Assembly (NCBI RefSeq): GCF_042847215.1
Contig: NZ_AP031500.1
Location: 2,666,001 to 2,730,000, forward strand
DNA: 64,000 nucleotides
Reading direction: 5' to 3'
Origin: Gilvimarinus japonicus
GTDB lineage: Bacteria > Pseudomonadota > Gammaproteobacteria > Pseudomonadales > Cellvibrionaceae
The notes under the pieces were generated by a model. That model saw only the letters and a program-made list of their open reading frames with translations, searched no databases and was not told the origin of the DNA. This document shows positions 54,152-61,012 of the stretch, one piece after another. The translations under genes and the position numbers were made by a program. Within the stretch, counting starts at the first letter, position 1. Each line of letters begins with the position of its first letter.

Positions 54152-55240
54152 ATGCGAATCGTTTTACTTATAAGCTTTGGCCTCATCGCTCTAGGGGGCT
54201 GCGCCGCGCAACAAACCAAGCCCCAACTCCAGACCATAGCGGCACAGGATAACCAGATCCGCTGGAGTGGTCGCACCCAAGCGCTCCCGGACGGCGCGAT
54301 GCGTTTTGGCTACCCAAGCGTAAGCGCCAACCTTAACATTAGCGGTGGCGATCTCTCAGTGCTCGCCTCCAGCAGCAAAGCGCAAAGCTACCTAGCGGTA
54401 ACGGTGGACGATCAGCCACCCCGCCGGTTTGAGTTATCGACCCAGCCCCAACTGTACCGGCTGGTCAAAAACGACGGCGAGGCTCACCGCATCAGACTGA
54501 GCCACTTATCCGAGACTTGGCGCGGCGTGATTACGCTGGAGCACTTTGAACTTACCGGCGGTAAGCTGCTCGCACCACCACCGGCACCTAAACGCAAACT
54601 CCTGGTGATTGGCGACTCAGTTACCTGCGGTGAAGGCGTACACCGGCCGGCAGACCACAGCTGCGCCGAGAACGCGAGCTGGCCCGATCCCGATCATTCT
54701 TACGGCATGCTACTCGGGCAAAAGCTCAACGCCGAGACTCAGCTTGTGTGCTACGGCGGCCGGGGTTTAACCCGCAGCTGGGACGGCAACACCCGCGACC
54801 CCCAAGCGCCGCAATTTTTTAACCAAGCCGTGGCCAACAACGAGGCGCCACCGGCCGACTTAACCGCGTTTGTGCCCGATGTGATCTTAATCTCACTCGG
54901 CACCAACGATTTCAGCCTGGGGATCGGCCCACTGCCCGAGCGCGAGCACTTTGTGTCCACCTACGTAGACTTTACCCAGCGCCTGCTCACTCTCTATCCC
55001 AGCGCCGAGATTGCTGTAACAGAGGGCGCCATCGTCAACGATAACGCCGACCCCAGCCGCCCCCAAAAGACTGTGCTGCGCGACTACATTGCCGCCACCG
55101 TCGCGCAGGTCGACAACCCCCGTTTACGCCAGATTTTGTCGCAATACCACCCCGGCGATCAATGCGACGCCCACCCTACCGGTCAGCAGCACCGTGCCAT
55201 GGCCCGCGAGCTACTGCCCGAGATTCAGCCGCTGTTCTAA
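54152..55240 (+). CDS. CE2-like acetylxylan esterase, lipoprotein
   Basis: 362 residues. A lipobox (LGGC) anchors it in a membrane. The N-terminal ~130 residues form a beta-sandwich (QIRWSGRTQALPDGAMRFGY, VTLEHFEL-like strand). The C-terminal SGNH domain follows, with Ser in LLVIGDSVTCGEGVHRPADH, LISLGTNDFSLGI and the C-terminal CDAHPTGQQHRAMA His region. The sandwich-plus-SGNH layout is that of family CE2, known from Cellvibrio japonicus, which removes acetyl groups from xylan or other sugars. Surface anchoring would place it near imported oligosaccharides. CE2 membership is by layout and motif, not by search. Confidence 0.85.
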   Translation: MRIVLLISFGLIALGGCAAQQTKPQLQTIAAQDNQIRWSGRTQALPDGAMRFGYPSVSANLNISGGDLSVLASSSKAQSYLAVTVDDQPPRRFELSTQPQLYRLVKNDGEAHRIRLSHLSETWRGVITLEHFELTGGKLLAPPPAPKRKLLVIGDSVTCGEGVHRPADHSCAENASWPDPDHSYGMLLGQKLNAETQLVCYGGRGLTRSWDGNTRDPQAPQFFNQAVANNEAPPADLTAFVPDVILISLGTNDFSLGIGPLPEREHFVSTYVDFTQRLLTLYPSAEIAVTEGAIVNDNADPSRPQKTVLRDYIAATVAQVDNPRLRQILSQYHPGDQCDAHPTGQQHRAMARELLPEIQPLF

Positions 55241-55259
55241 ACGCGACTCCTACCTTGCC

Positions 55260-55279
55260 CCGGGCCGCAAGCGGCCCGG
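55260..55279. terminator. GC-rich hairpin after the CE2 esterase gene
   Basis: CCGGGCCGC-AA-GCGGCCCGG: nine-base perfect arms with a two-base loop, 19 bases after the stop. It is followed by AAATAAAATG rather than a T-run, so intrinsic termination would be weak despite the stable stem. Confidence 0.55.
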
Positions 55280-55449
55280 AAATAAAATGCGCCAAAAAAT
55301 CGAACCATCACATTAATTCACCTTCTAATGCTTGTAATAGTGGCTCGCGTAACGCAAAGTTAACCAAGCCTCTTAGTTTTCGTCACAACCGCGCAAATCG
55401 TAACCGTAACGAAGACTTTACAACCATGGTGCAACATTAGGTGGAAAAT

Positions 55450-56307
55450 ATGAGTGAGAGCAAAGCGTCCAACAACACAGTAGTTTTAGTGATTGCGGTT
55501 ATCGTTATCGTGCTGCTGGGAGGCTTTATATACTGGTATAAAACATCCGCTCCAGAGCCCGAGCTGGCGCCGCCACCGCCAGTCGCTACTCCGGCACCCG
55601 TAGCACCTATGCCGCAGCCCAAGCCTGCCCCAGAGCCAGAACCCGAGCCCGAAGTAGAACCAGAACCCGCACCGCCTGCGGCCGAGGTAGAGCCGCCAGA
55701 GCCCAAGGTTGAGCTGCCACCACTGGACAGCAGCGATGAGTTTGTCGGCGAGCAACTAAAACCCGAAATCGACGCCCCACTATTGGGCTTAATTGTGCCC
55801 GAAGAAGTCGTGCGCAAAACGGTACGCGCCGTTATTGGTGTATCCGACAACCGCCTAGTTAATCAATACCGCCCTGTCATGTCGCCACTGCCCACCATGA
55901 AAGTCGTAGAAACCACCAGTGGCCCCGACGCCGAGTACCGCTTAACCGACGATAACTTTAAACGCTATGAGCGCCACCTAAAACTAATGGAGTCTATCGA
56001 GCCCGCAACACTTGCCGGCATGTACCAAGAAATGGCGCCGATTTTTAACGAAGCCTACGCTGAGCAGGGCCTTGAAGGCGACTTTAAAGAAGTTGCCCTG
56101 AATGCGATCAATAACATGCTCGCCACCCCAGAGGTAAACAAACCGCTAACGCTGCAGCGCCCCGCGGTCATGTACACCTTCGCCGACCCCAAACTCGAAG
56201 CCCTACCCGACCCGCAAAAACTTATGCTGCGAATTGGGCCCGAGAATCGCAAACGAGTTAAGGCGTATTTGGAAGAGCTAAAAGTGGAGTTGGAGAAGGT
56301 TGATTGA
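55450..56307 (+). CDS. DUF3014-family membrane-anchored protein
   Basis: About 285 residues from the ATG at 55450 (AGGTGG ribosome site); a GTG three codons earlier is possible. One N-terminal membrane segment (TVVLVIAVIVIVLLGGFIYW) is followed by a ~70-residue Pro/Glu-rich spacer (repeated PEPEPE-type units). The globular periplasmic domain then has LGLIVPEEVVRKTVRAVIGV, NDNFKRYERHLKLMESI-like helix and VMYTFADPKLEALPDPQKLM. The spacer would carry the domain away from the inner membrane, as in TonB or ZipA. Family function unknown. It ends shortly before a strong terminator. Confidence 0.83.
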   Translation: MSESKASNNTVVLVIAVIVIVLLGGFIYWYKTSAPEPELAPPPPVATPAPVAPMPQPKPAPEPEPEPEVEPEPAPPAAEVEPPEPKVELPPLDSSDEFVGEQLKPEIDAPLLGLIVPEEVVRKTVRAVIGVSDNRLVNQYRPVMSPLPTMKVVETTSGPDAEYRLTDDNFKRYERHLKLMESIEPATLAGMYQEMAPIFNEAYAEQGLEGDFKEVALNAINNMLATPEVNKPLTLQRPAVMYTFADPKLEALPDPQKLMLRIGPENRKRVKAYLEELKVELEKVD

Positions 56308-56340
56308 TGGGGGACGGAAAATGGTTAACGGGTAACGAAA

Positions 56341-56373
56341 GGGCCAGATCAGGGTTTGATCTGGCCCTTTTTT
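56341..56373 (+). terminator. Rho-independent terminator of the DUF3014 gene
   Basis: GGGCCAGATCA (56341-56351), 5-base loop, TGATCTGGCCC (56357-56367), then TTTTTT. A strong canonical terminator 33 bases after the stop. Confidence 0.95.
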
Positions 56374-56572
56374 ATTAGCACTGGCAGGGTTTTTATAGTC
56401 AAGCGGGCGAGCTGGCCGTAAATGGTGGCTCACATCAAAGATCGTATTGCGCCGTGCCTGGATATCTAAATATTGATAACGTTAGACCCTTGGCCGGTAA
56501 ACACACCTCGATTTTGGCTAACACAAGTTTATAAACACTACCCAACCATCAAGCTCCCATTTTAAATATCCA

Positions 56573-56932
56573 TTATCTAAATCGCATTGATAGTGAATCA
56601 TCCGCAGAGGGTTCATTAGGGAGAGAGATAATGACCTCCTCGACTCCCGACTCATCACCAGAAATATAGAACGTTATCATTTTATAAGGACTTGAGGTTG
56701 GAGTGGCACTAACAGATGTTAGCTTTGCCACTCTAACGTTGCTTATCTCACCGTACTTTTCCTTAACCCGGGAGCTTGAACGCAGAAATTGTTCTGCCTC
56801 CTCCACATACTGCTCATTTGCCATGACAATTCTTGCCACTATCTCAAACACTACGGCTGACATTAATAATATCGAAACCACTACCAGAAATTTATTAAGC
56901 CGTTTTTTACAGTTTACCAATTTGTGCAACAC
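56573..56932 (-). CDS. Small membrane-anchored hypothetical protein
   Basis: About 119 residues if started at the GTG 56932. The longer frame to 57040 has no membrane-compatible start and lacks a ribosome site. A basic start (LHKLVNCKKRLNKF) is followed by one membrane segment (LVVVSILLMSAVVFEIVARI), a helix and a short beta-domain (YKMITFYISGDESGVEEVII). The size and shape recall Coa1-like DUFs, but I cannot assign it. It is preceded, in its own direction, by the decayed transposase at 57050, and base composition here is more AT-rich than in the core genes. Confidence 0.5.
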   Translation of the reverse strand: MLHKLVNCKKRLNKFLVVVSILLMSAVVFEIVARIVMANEQYVEEAEQFLRSSSRVKEKYGEISNVRVAKLTSVSATPTSSPYKMITFYISGDESGVEEVIISLPNEPSADDSLSMRFR

Positions 56933-57049
56933 CCTACACTTACTCCCACTGATACGGCATTTCGAGAACCCCCTCCAACTTGACAATGCCACAACCCTAA
57001 ACCCAAGTAAATTTAAGGGGTTACTGCAACACGCGTTCAAGGAGGAGCC

Positions 57050-57310
57050 ATGCCCCAGTCACGTAAGCGCCTGATCTCTCGAGAACATCCTCATCTACCA
57101 CTGCGTTTCCCCCTGTGCTCAGCGCGTATTTTTGTGCGGTTCTGGTAAAGGCTATGATTTTGAGCATCACCGAGGTTAGACCTTCTACCGGCTAAGACAG
57201 TTGGCGGCGGTTTTTACTAACGATGCAGCTGGCTATGCGGTGATGTCCAACCACTGTCATTTTGGCATTATGCATTGACCGCGAGCCGGCCAAAGCCTTA
57301 ACACGGACTG
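57050..57310 (+). pseudogene. Decayed RAYT (REP-associated Y1 transposase) gene
   Basis: An intact ribosome site (AAGGAGGAG) and start give MPQSRKRLISRE; after one frameshift the family text continues as YHCVSPCAQRVFLCG, then GYDFEHHRG, a stop, RLRQLAAVFTNDAAGYAVMS, and NHCHFGIMH followed by another stop. This is the start of TnpA-REP proteins (YHCVSRCVRRAFLCG, FEHRR, YAVMSNHYH). The HxH metal motif survives as H-C-H, but the catalytic-Tyr half is absent. RAYTs process palindromic REP sequences, and hairpin repeats lie within 2-4 kb. Confidence 0.85.
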
Positions 57311-57329
57311 CCATGTATTTGCTCACTTA

Positions 57330-57587
57330 TCATAAAGCGAACCTCCGCAAAACCGAAAAACTAACAAACACCCAGATGATAAACGCAACGAGCAGCGACA
57401 ACCTAAAAAGCGAAAACTTCCCCGCACCTGCACATACAGCGCAAACGCCGTCTCGCTTTAACGGCGTACCACAAGAAACGCACAAGCCCGAGTTAACCCG
57501 ATAGTTGCGCCGGAGCATTAAAAATAGCCCGATCGGCAACACCAAGACCCAAGGCAAAAGAATTATGTATTGCCAGCTCATATTCAT
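57330..57587 (-). CDS. Small zinc-ribbon membrane protein
   Basis: 85 residues. A first membrane segment (IILLPWVLVLPIGLFLML) and a basic loop precede a four-Cys ribbon CVSCGTPLKRDGVCAVCAG (two CxxC knuckles 8 residues apart). A second membrane segment (LSLLVAFIIWVFVSFSVL) follows. The layout suggests a small inner-membrane protein with a cytoplasmic metal knuckle. Family unknown; start codon support is moderate. Confidence 0.55.
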   Translation of the reverse strand: MNMSWQYIILLPWVLVLPIGLFLMLRRNYRVNSGLCVSCGTPLKRDGVCAVCAGAGKFSLFRLSLLVAFIIWVFVSFSVLRRFAL

Positions 57588-57628
57588 AACCTAGAAAATC
57601 ACAGTTAATTCAAATAACTAAGTAAAAT

Positions 57629-57832
57629 TCACCGCGGCAATATCACACCCCATGGAGATGGATGAGCAGTGTTCCTCAAACGGTTAACATTAATGAACAA
57701 GAAGTGATTTTCGACAATCCTTGTCCGGGGAAGCAAACTTGATTCTTTATAATCCAGACTGTATTCGATTTTTTCACGCGGAACAAGCCTGACAACCACA
57801 CCAAGGAGACCGAGGCATATTGAATATTTCAT
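57629..57832 (-). CDS. Doubtful small open frame behind the attC-like site
   Basis: 67 residues (MKYSICLGLLGVVVRLVPRE...). It lies in the right orientation and distance to be the next integron cassette gene after the attC-like site at 57900, but has no good ribosome binding site, no recognisable family and no second attC beyond it. Listed only because of that position. Confidence 0.2.
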   Translation of the reverse strand: MKYSICLGLLGVVVRLVPREKIEYSLDYKESSLLPRTRIVENHFLFINVNRLRNTAHPSPWGVILPR

Positions 57833-57899
57833 GTTCGCCACGGAGCCTGTAGATCCATATAACTATACAGTGTGTCTACTTTTTATGGGTAACTCGGAT

Positions 57900-57970
57900 G
57901 CATAACGCCCGCAGCAAGGGCCGACTGAAAGGAGGTCCAGCCGAAGGCGATCTTGACTGCGTTTGTTATA
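57900..57970 (-). other. Candidate integron attC recombination site
   Basis: On the minus strand the element starts ATAACAAACGC and ends GGGCGTTATGC, the paired outer boxes with conserved AAC and GTT. Inside, GCAGTCAAG pairs with CTTGCTGC leaving one unpaired T, the extrahelical-base hallmark of attC. The text GGCCCTTGCTGCGGGCGTTA is typical of gammaproteobacterial cassettes. Length about 70 bases. It overlaps the stop codon of the gene at 57966-58388, as cassette genes do. No integrase gene is in the window. Confidence 0.6.
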
Positions 57971-58388
57971 TTTTTTCTTCGTAGAACTCATTAGCCACCT
58001 CCTCCCATTTTCCTGTTTTGAAGACAAACGGCCTAAAGATTCCTATTTCAAAAGATTCATATGCTGCTTTTAGCTGCATTGTGATACTTGTAAGCTCTAG
58101 CGAGTATTTGAAGTACTTGTCGCTTTTCTCGCCCCACCTACTGAAATGATAATTCTCTCGCTCATACTCTATGAAGTACTCTTCACATGAATCAACATCT
58201 GATTTCAAAGATACTATGCTATCGTGTGCTGCTTTGAAGTCAGATTCGGATATAAAATAGTTGTTTTGCTCATGCAATGGGGCGAGCGTCTCTTTAACCG
58301 ATGGCTTTATGGACTCAACTTCGACTTTACATTCCCCGAATGCGAGAGAAGGAAGTATCGAAATTAAAGCGATAAAAATAAGTTTCAT
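57966..58388 (-). CDS. Small secreted protein, probable integron-cassette gene
   Basis: 140 residues from the ATG at 58388. The signal peptide MKLIFIALISILPSLAFG is followed by a Cys-containing, mostly helical mature domain (ECKVEVESIKPSVKETLAPL, then SEEYFIEYERE-like acidic helix and WEEVANEFYEEKI). Two Cys in the mature part could form a disulfide. No family recognised. Its TAA lies inside the attC-like site, and its AT-rich codon use differs from the surrounding GC-rich genes, both signs of cassette acquisition. Confidence 0.65.
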   Translation of the reverse strand: MKLIFIALISILPSLAFGECKVEVESIKPSVKETLAPLHEQNNYFISESDFKAAHDSIVSLKSDVDSCEEYFIEYERENYHFSRWGEKSDKYFKYSLELTSITMQLKAAYESFEIGIFRPFVFKTGKWEEVANEFYEEKI

Positions 58389-58861
58389 AAAAATATAACA
58401 GCTTATTAGTGTGCGAGTTGAAAAATCCGCCCGGCAACCTATTTCTTTCAGAATACACTTTAGCAGCACGATGCACCCCACTGACTTTAAAATGAAAAAA
58501 ACCACCAAACCACTTATCTTAAAAAATCAAAGTAAGCCAGTATGATTTGTCGATGAAAACCCAACTCATTAACAATAAACACAGCATCCGCAACGCAAGC
58601 CTTTGTTTTTAATTAAATTTAAAACCAGTGCGCGCTATTTTTGCAATTTAAAAGTGAGCCCGCTCGTAATAAACTCACGGCTGCGCGTTTTGGTGATCAA
58701 GGAGAAAAGGGATAAAGGGGCTTAAAGCAAACTTCCATTTAAACACTGCTCTCCGTCTTAATACTTGCGGACATTATGCAATCATTGTTTTTCACCGATA
58801 CTAACCGATAATGATTTTTATGCCAAGCCAGAAATACGGGCATAACGCTGAATACCCAATC
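58389..58861. other. AT-rich intergenic stretch, no gene seen
   Basis: It should hold the promoter of the secreted-protein gene. I looked for a second attC or attI boundary on the gene's upstream side and found none convincing. No coding frame or RNA gene recognised. Confidence 0.3.
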
Positions 58862-58985
58862 GACAACTGAGGGCACACAAGGCAGGAGTCAACCAATGCA
58901 ATCGTATAGCACCAAAACACTTCGTTGCTAACAAAGCCACTGGATACCGGCTCAAGGCCGGTATGACGAAGTAGATCAGTTGAGG
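58862..58985. repeat. Repeat A, copy 1
   Basis: It starts ACTGAGGGCACACA, continues through CAATGCAATCGTATAGCACC and ends in the hairpin ATACCGGC-tcaag-GCCGGTAT (58944-58964) followed by GACG. Copy 3 (60878-61004) matches it along its length with scattered changes; copy 2 retains only the last part. Confidence 0.8.
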
Positions 58986-59006
58986 TAACCGTTGTCGATC
59001 AAGCCA

Positions 59007-59268
59007 CCTACGAAGTACCGCTTTTCAGTCCCCCGTAGATACAGCCGAATGGAGGCTTATTTTATCGGTTGAGCACACAGGATGTGTGCGAGAGGATTGC
59101 CAGAGCATGGACGCCCTGTCAATCCGTGCCGTTAAAATCAGCCGGAGTGAGGGGACCCGTAGGGCTGGATATGTGGGGGCGCGCCTTTTGAGTACTTTTC
59201 GTCGCGAAACGAAAAGTACTTCGCCACGCCCGGTGACACGGGCATATAAAAAGTCCGCGTTAGCGGCA
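59007..59268. repeat. Structured repeat B, copy 1
   Basis: CTACGAAGTACCGC opens the unit. Three stems follow: P1 ATTTTA..CGG (59059-59068) with CCG..TAAAAT (59129-59138); P2 GCACAC-AGGAT-GTGTGC (59073-59089); P3 GGATTG (59094-59099) with CAATCC (59120-59125), capped by an ATGGAC loop. Then GCCGGAGTGAGGGGACCCG and a perfect 12-bp hairpin AGTACTTTTCGT/ACGAAAAGTACT (59191-59220). It ends with the 18-mer AAGTCCGCGTTAGCGGCA, shared with repeat A copy 3. Confidence 0.8.
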
Positions 59269-59284
59269 TGCATCGTCAGTTTAG

Positions 59285-59345
59285 TGGCCCTTACTACGTG
59301 GCAAGTAAAGCCACTAGATACCGGCTCAGGGCCGGTATGACGATA
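59285..59345. repeat. Repeat A, copy 2 (partial)
   Basis: Only the 3' part is clear: GCCACTAG, then hairpin ATACCGGC-tcagg-GCCGGTAT (59318-59338) and GACG. It lies between the two B copies. Confidence 0.75.
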
Positions 59346-59380
59346 TCGACAAATAAACGCGGCACGGGCCAGCTTGGTCA

Positions 59381-59627
59381 GCTACGAAGTACCGCCTTTA
59401 GATCCCCTGCAGCCAGCCGAGCGCAGGCCTATTTTAGTGGGTAAGTGAGCAGGACGCTCACGCAAGTCTCGTCAGTGCAGGGACGCACTGTCGAGACGGC
59501 CCGCTAAAATCTGCCGGAGCGAGGGGACCCGAATCGCTACATGGATGTAGCTGAATAGAGCAACGCAGGAGCAGTTGCCGAGGGCTGAGATGCCGGGGTG
59601 GCCTCTTTTGGTTACTTTTCTGGCCAG
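59381..59627. repeat. Structured repeat B, copy 2, split by an IS30-family element
   Basis: Same order as copy 1 with different stem sequences: P1 perfect 11 bp (59431-59441 with 59500-59510, one G-T), P2 GTGAGC-AGGAC-GCTCAC (59445-59461), P3 GTCTCG/CGAGAC plus CAGTGC/GCACTG with loop AGGGAC (59466-59497). GCCGGAGCGAGGGGACCCG follows. The terminal hairpin starts at GTTACTTTTCTG (59611-59622); its other arm, CAGAAAAGTCAC, resumes at 60854 after the inserted element. Confidence 0.82.
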
Positions 59628-60853
59628 GTGGCCTCAATGGGTCAACGCAACACGTAGATTATTACCGTGTTGGGGAGGACTTTTGATATGACAAAAACCA
59701 TTAAGACTAAAATTAGCGCCAAAGACAGTGGAGACCTTTGGAGGCGATGGGCGTTAGGGGAGTCTTTCGTGTCTATTGGTTTCGCGCTACTCAGAGACCC
59801 TAGTACGATCAGGCAGTATATTCGTCGTGCGGGAGGTATTGCTCCTCGAGCTAAGAAACGTCGCGCCAGTGCGCTGACACTGAAGGACCGGGAAGAAATT
59901 TCACGCGGAGTCGCCGCTAACCGGAGCGTTCGCGATATTGCTCAACAGATAGGCCGCTCTCCTTCCACGATTGCTAGAGAGTTGAATCGTAATGGCCGAA
60001 GGAGCCTTTATCGAGCGGTTGATGCTGACCACGCAGCTTTTACTCGAGCGCGTAGACCGAAATCTTGCATGCTTAGCCAGAACAACCGACTTCGAAATAT
60101 AGTGGCCGACAAGCTGTCGGATGACTGGTCGCCACAGCAAATTGATGGCTGGCTAAAAGCTCAATACCCAAAAGACAGGAGCTACTGGGTGTCACACGAG
60201 ACTATCTACCGCAGCTTATATATACAGGCACGAGGTGTCCTCAAAAAGGAGCTTCAGAAGCATTTGAGGCGTCGCCGAAGCTACCGTAAACCCAATGGCG
60301 TACAAAAAGAGCGCAGGGGAGTGATAACGGACCTTGTCTCTATTAGTGAGCGCCCCGCAGAGGTCGAAGATAGAGCCCTGCCAGGCCATTGGGAGGGAGA
60401 CCTGATCGAAGGGAGTCAAAATAGTTATATTGCAACCCTAGTAGAGCGGTCGACGCGCCACTTAGCTCTAGTTAAAGTAAATAGCAAGGAAACCTCAGAG
60501 GTTGTTGAAAAACTTATACGGCAGTCGAAGAGTATTCCACAAGAGCTTTACAAGTCATTAACCTGGGATCGCGGTTCAGAGCTAAAGCAGCACAAGCAGT
60601 TCTCACTGGCAACGAATGTTGATGTGTATTTTTGCGATCCTAAAAGCCCTTGGCAAAGAGGCAGCAACGAAAATACCAACGGGCTGTTGCGGCAATACTT
60701 TCCCAAAGGTACCGACCTGTCGGTTCATTCGCAGGCACACCTGAACAAGATTGCGAGAAAGTTAAATGAGCGTCCCAGAAAAACCTTGGGTTTTGCAACG
60801 CCCGCTGATAAATTTGCACAATGTGTTGCACTGACCGGTTGAGATCAAGCAAA
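59628..60853 (+). mobile_element. IS30-family insertion sequence
   Basis: Terminal inverted repeats agree at 18 of 23 positions: CTCAATGGGTCAACGCAACA... from 59633 and the reverse complement of 60821-60843 (CTCAACCGGTCAGTGCAACA...). A single transposase gene fills the element, and its stop codon lies in the right repeat. Flanks fit insertion into the hairpin GTTACTTTTCTG..CAGAAAAGTCAC, possibly with CAG as the target duplication. Exact end bases are uncertain by a few positions. Confidence 0.82.
59688..60842 (+). CDS. IS30-family transposase
   Basis: 384 residues, full length. The ATG at 59688 follows GGGGAGG. N-terminal helix-turn-helix regions include LTLKDREEISRGVAANRSVR and IAQQIGRSPSTIARELNRNG (HTH_38 type). 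The catalytic DDE core is Asp238 (GHWEGDLIEG), Asp294 (LTWDRGSELKQH) and Glu328 (QRGSNENTNGLLRQYFPKGT), with the ~33-residue D-E spacing of the family. No frameshift or stop is visible, so the enzyme may be active. IS30-type enzymes move DNA via excised circles and often choose palindromic targets, which agrees with the hairpin flanking this copy. Confidence 0.96.
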   Translation: MTKTIKTKISAKDSGDLWRRWALGESFVSIGFALLRDPSTIRQYIRRAGGIAPRAKKRRASALTLKDREEISRGVAANRSVRDIAQQIGRSPSTIARELNRNGRRSLYRAVDADHAAFTRARRPKSCMLSQNNRLRNIVADKLSDDWSPQQIDGWLKAQYPKDRSYWVSHETIYRSLYIQARGVLKKELQKHLRRRRSYRKPNGVQKERRGVITDLVSISERPAEVEDRALPGHWEGDLIEGSQNSYIATLVERSTRHLALVKVNSKETSEVVEKLIRQSKSIPQELYKSLTWDRGSELKQHKQFSLATNVDVYFCDPKSPWQRGSNENTNGLLRQYFPKGTDLSVHSQAHLNKIARKLNERPRKTLGFATPADKFAQCVALTG

Positions 60854-60877
60854 CAGAAAAGTCACTCGCCCGCCCGG

Positions 60878-61004
60878 CGACTGAGGGCACACAGAACAGT
60901 TACCAACCAATGTAATCGTATGGCACCCAAAGCACTCCGTAGCCAACAAAGCCACTAGATACCGGCTCAAGGCCGGTATGACGGAGAAGTCCGCGTTAGC
61001 GGCA
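60878..61004. repeat. Repeat A, copy 3
   Basis: Begins CGACTGAGGGCACACAG directly after the interrupted B hairpin, runs through CAATGTAATCGTATGGCACC and ends with the hairpin ATACCGGC-tcaag-GCCGGTAT (60959-60979), GACGGAG and the 18-mer AAGTCCGCGTTAGCGGCA. It stops 9 bases before the end of the MMPL gene. Confidence 0.8.
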
Positions 61005-61012
61005 ACAACCCA

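Noticed and set aside
55486..55755. 89-residue minus-strand frame in the DUF3014 gene
   Set aside because: Arises from the Pro/Glu-rich repeat codons read backwards (Trp/Leu/Gly-rich); a compositional artefact.
58944..58964. Repeat A hairpin as an intrinsic terminator
   Set aside because: No T-run follows, no gene ends nearby, and it recurs three times within the repeat array.
59025..59340. Two ~83-residue frames within repeat B copy 1
   Set aside because: They lie over conserved stem-loops on both strands, and the second B copy does not preserve either frame.
58862..61004. CRISPR array
   Set aside because: Repeats are few, long, diverged and unevenly spaced; no short identical repeats with unique spacers and no cas genes.
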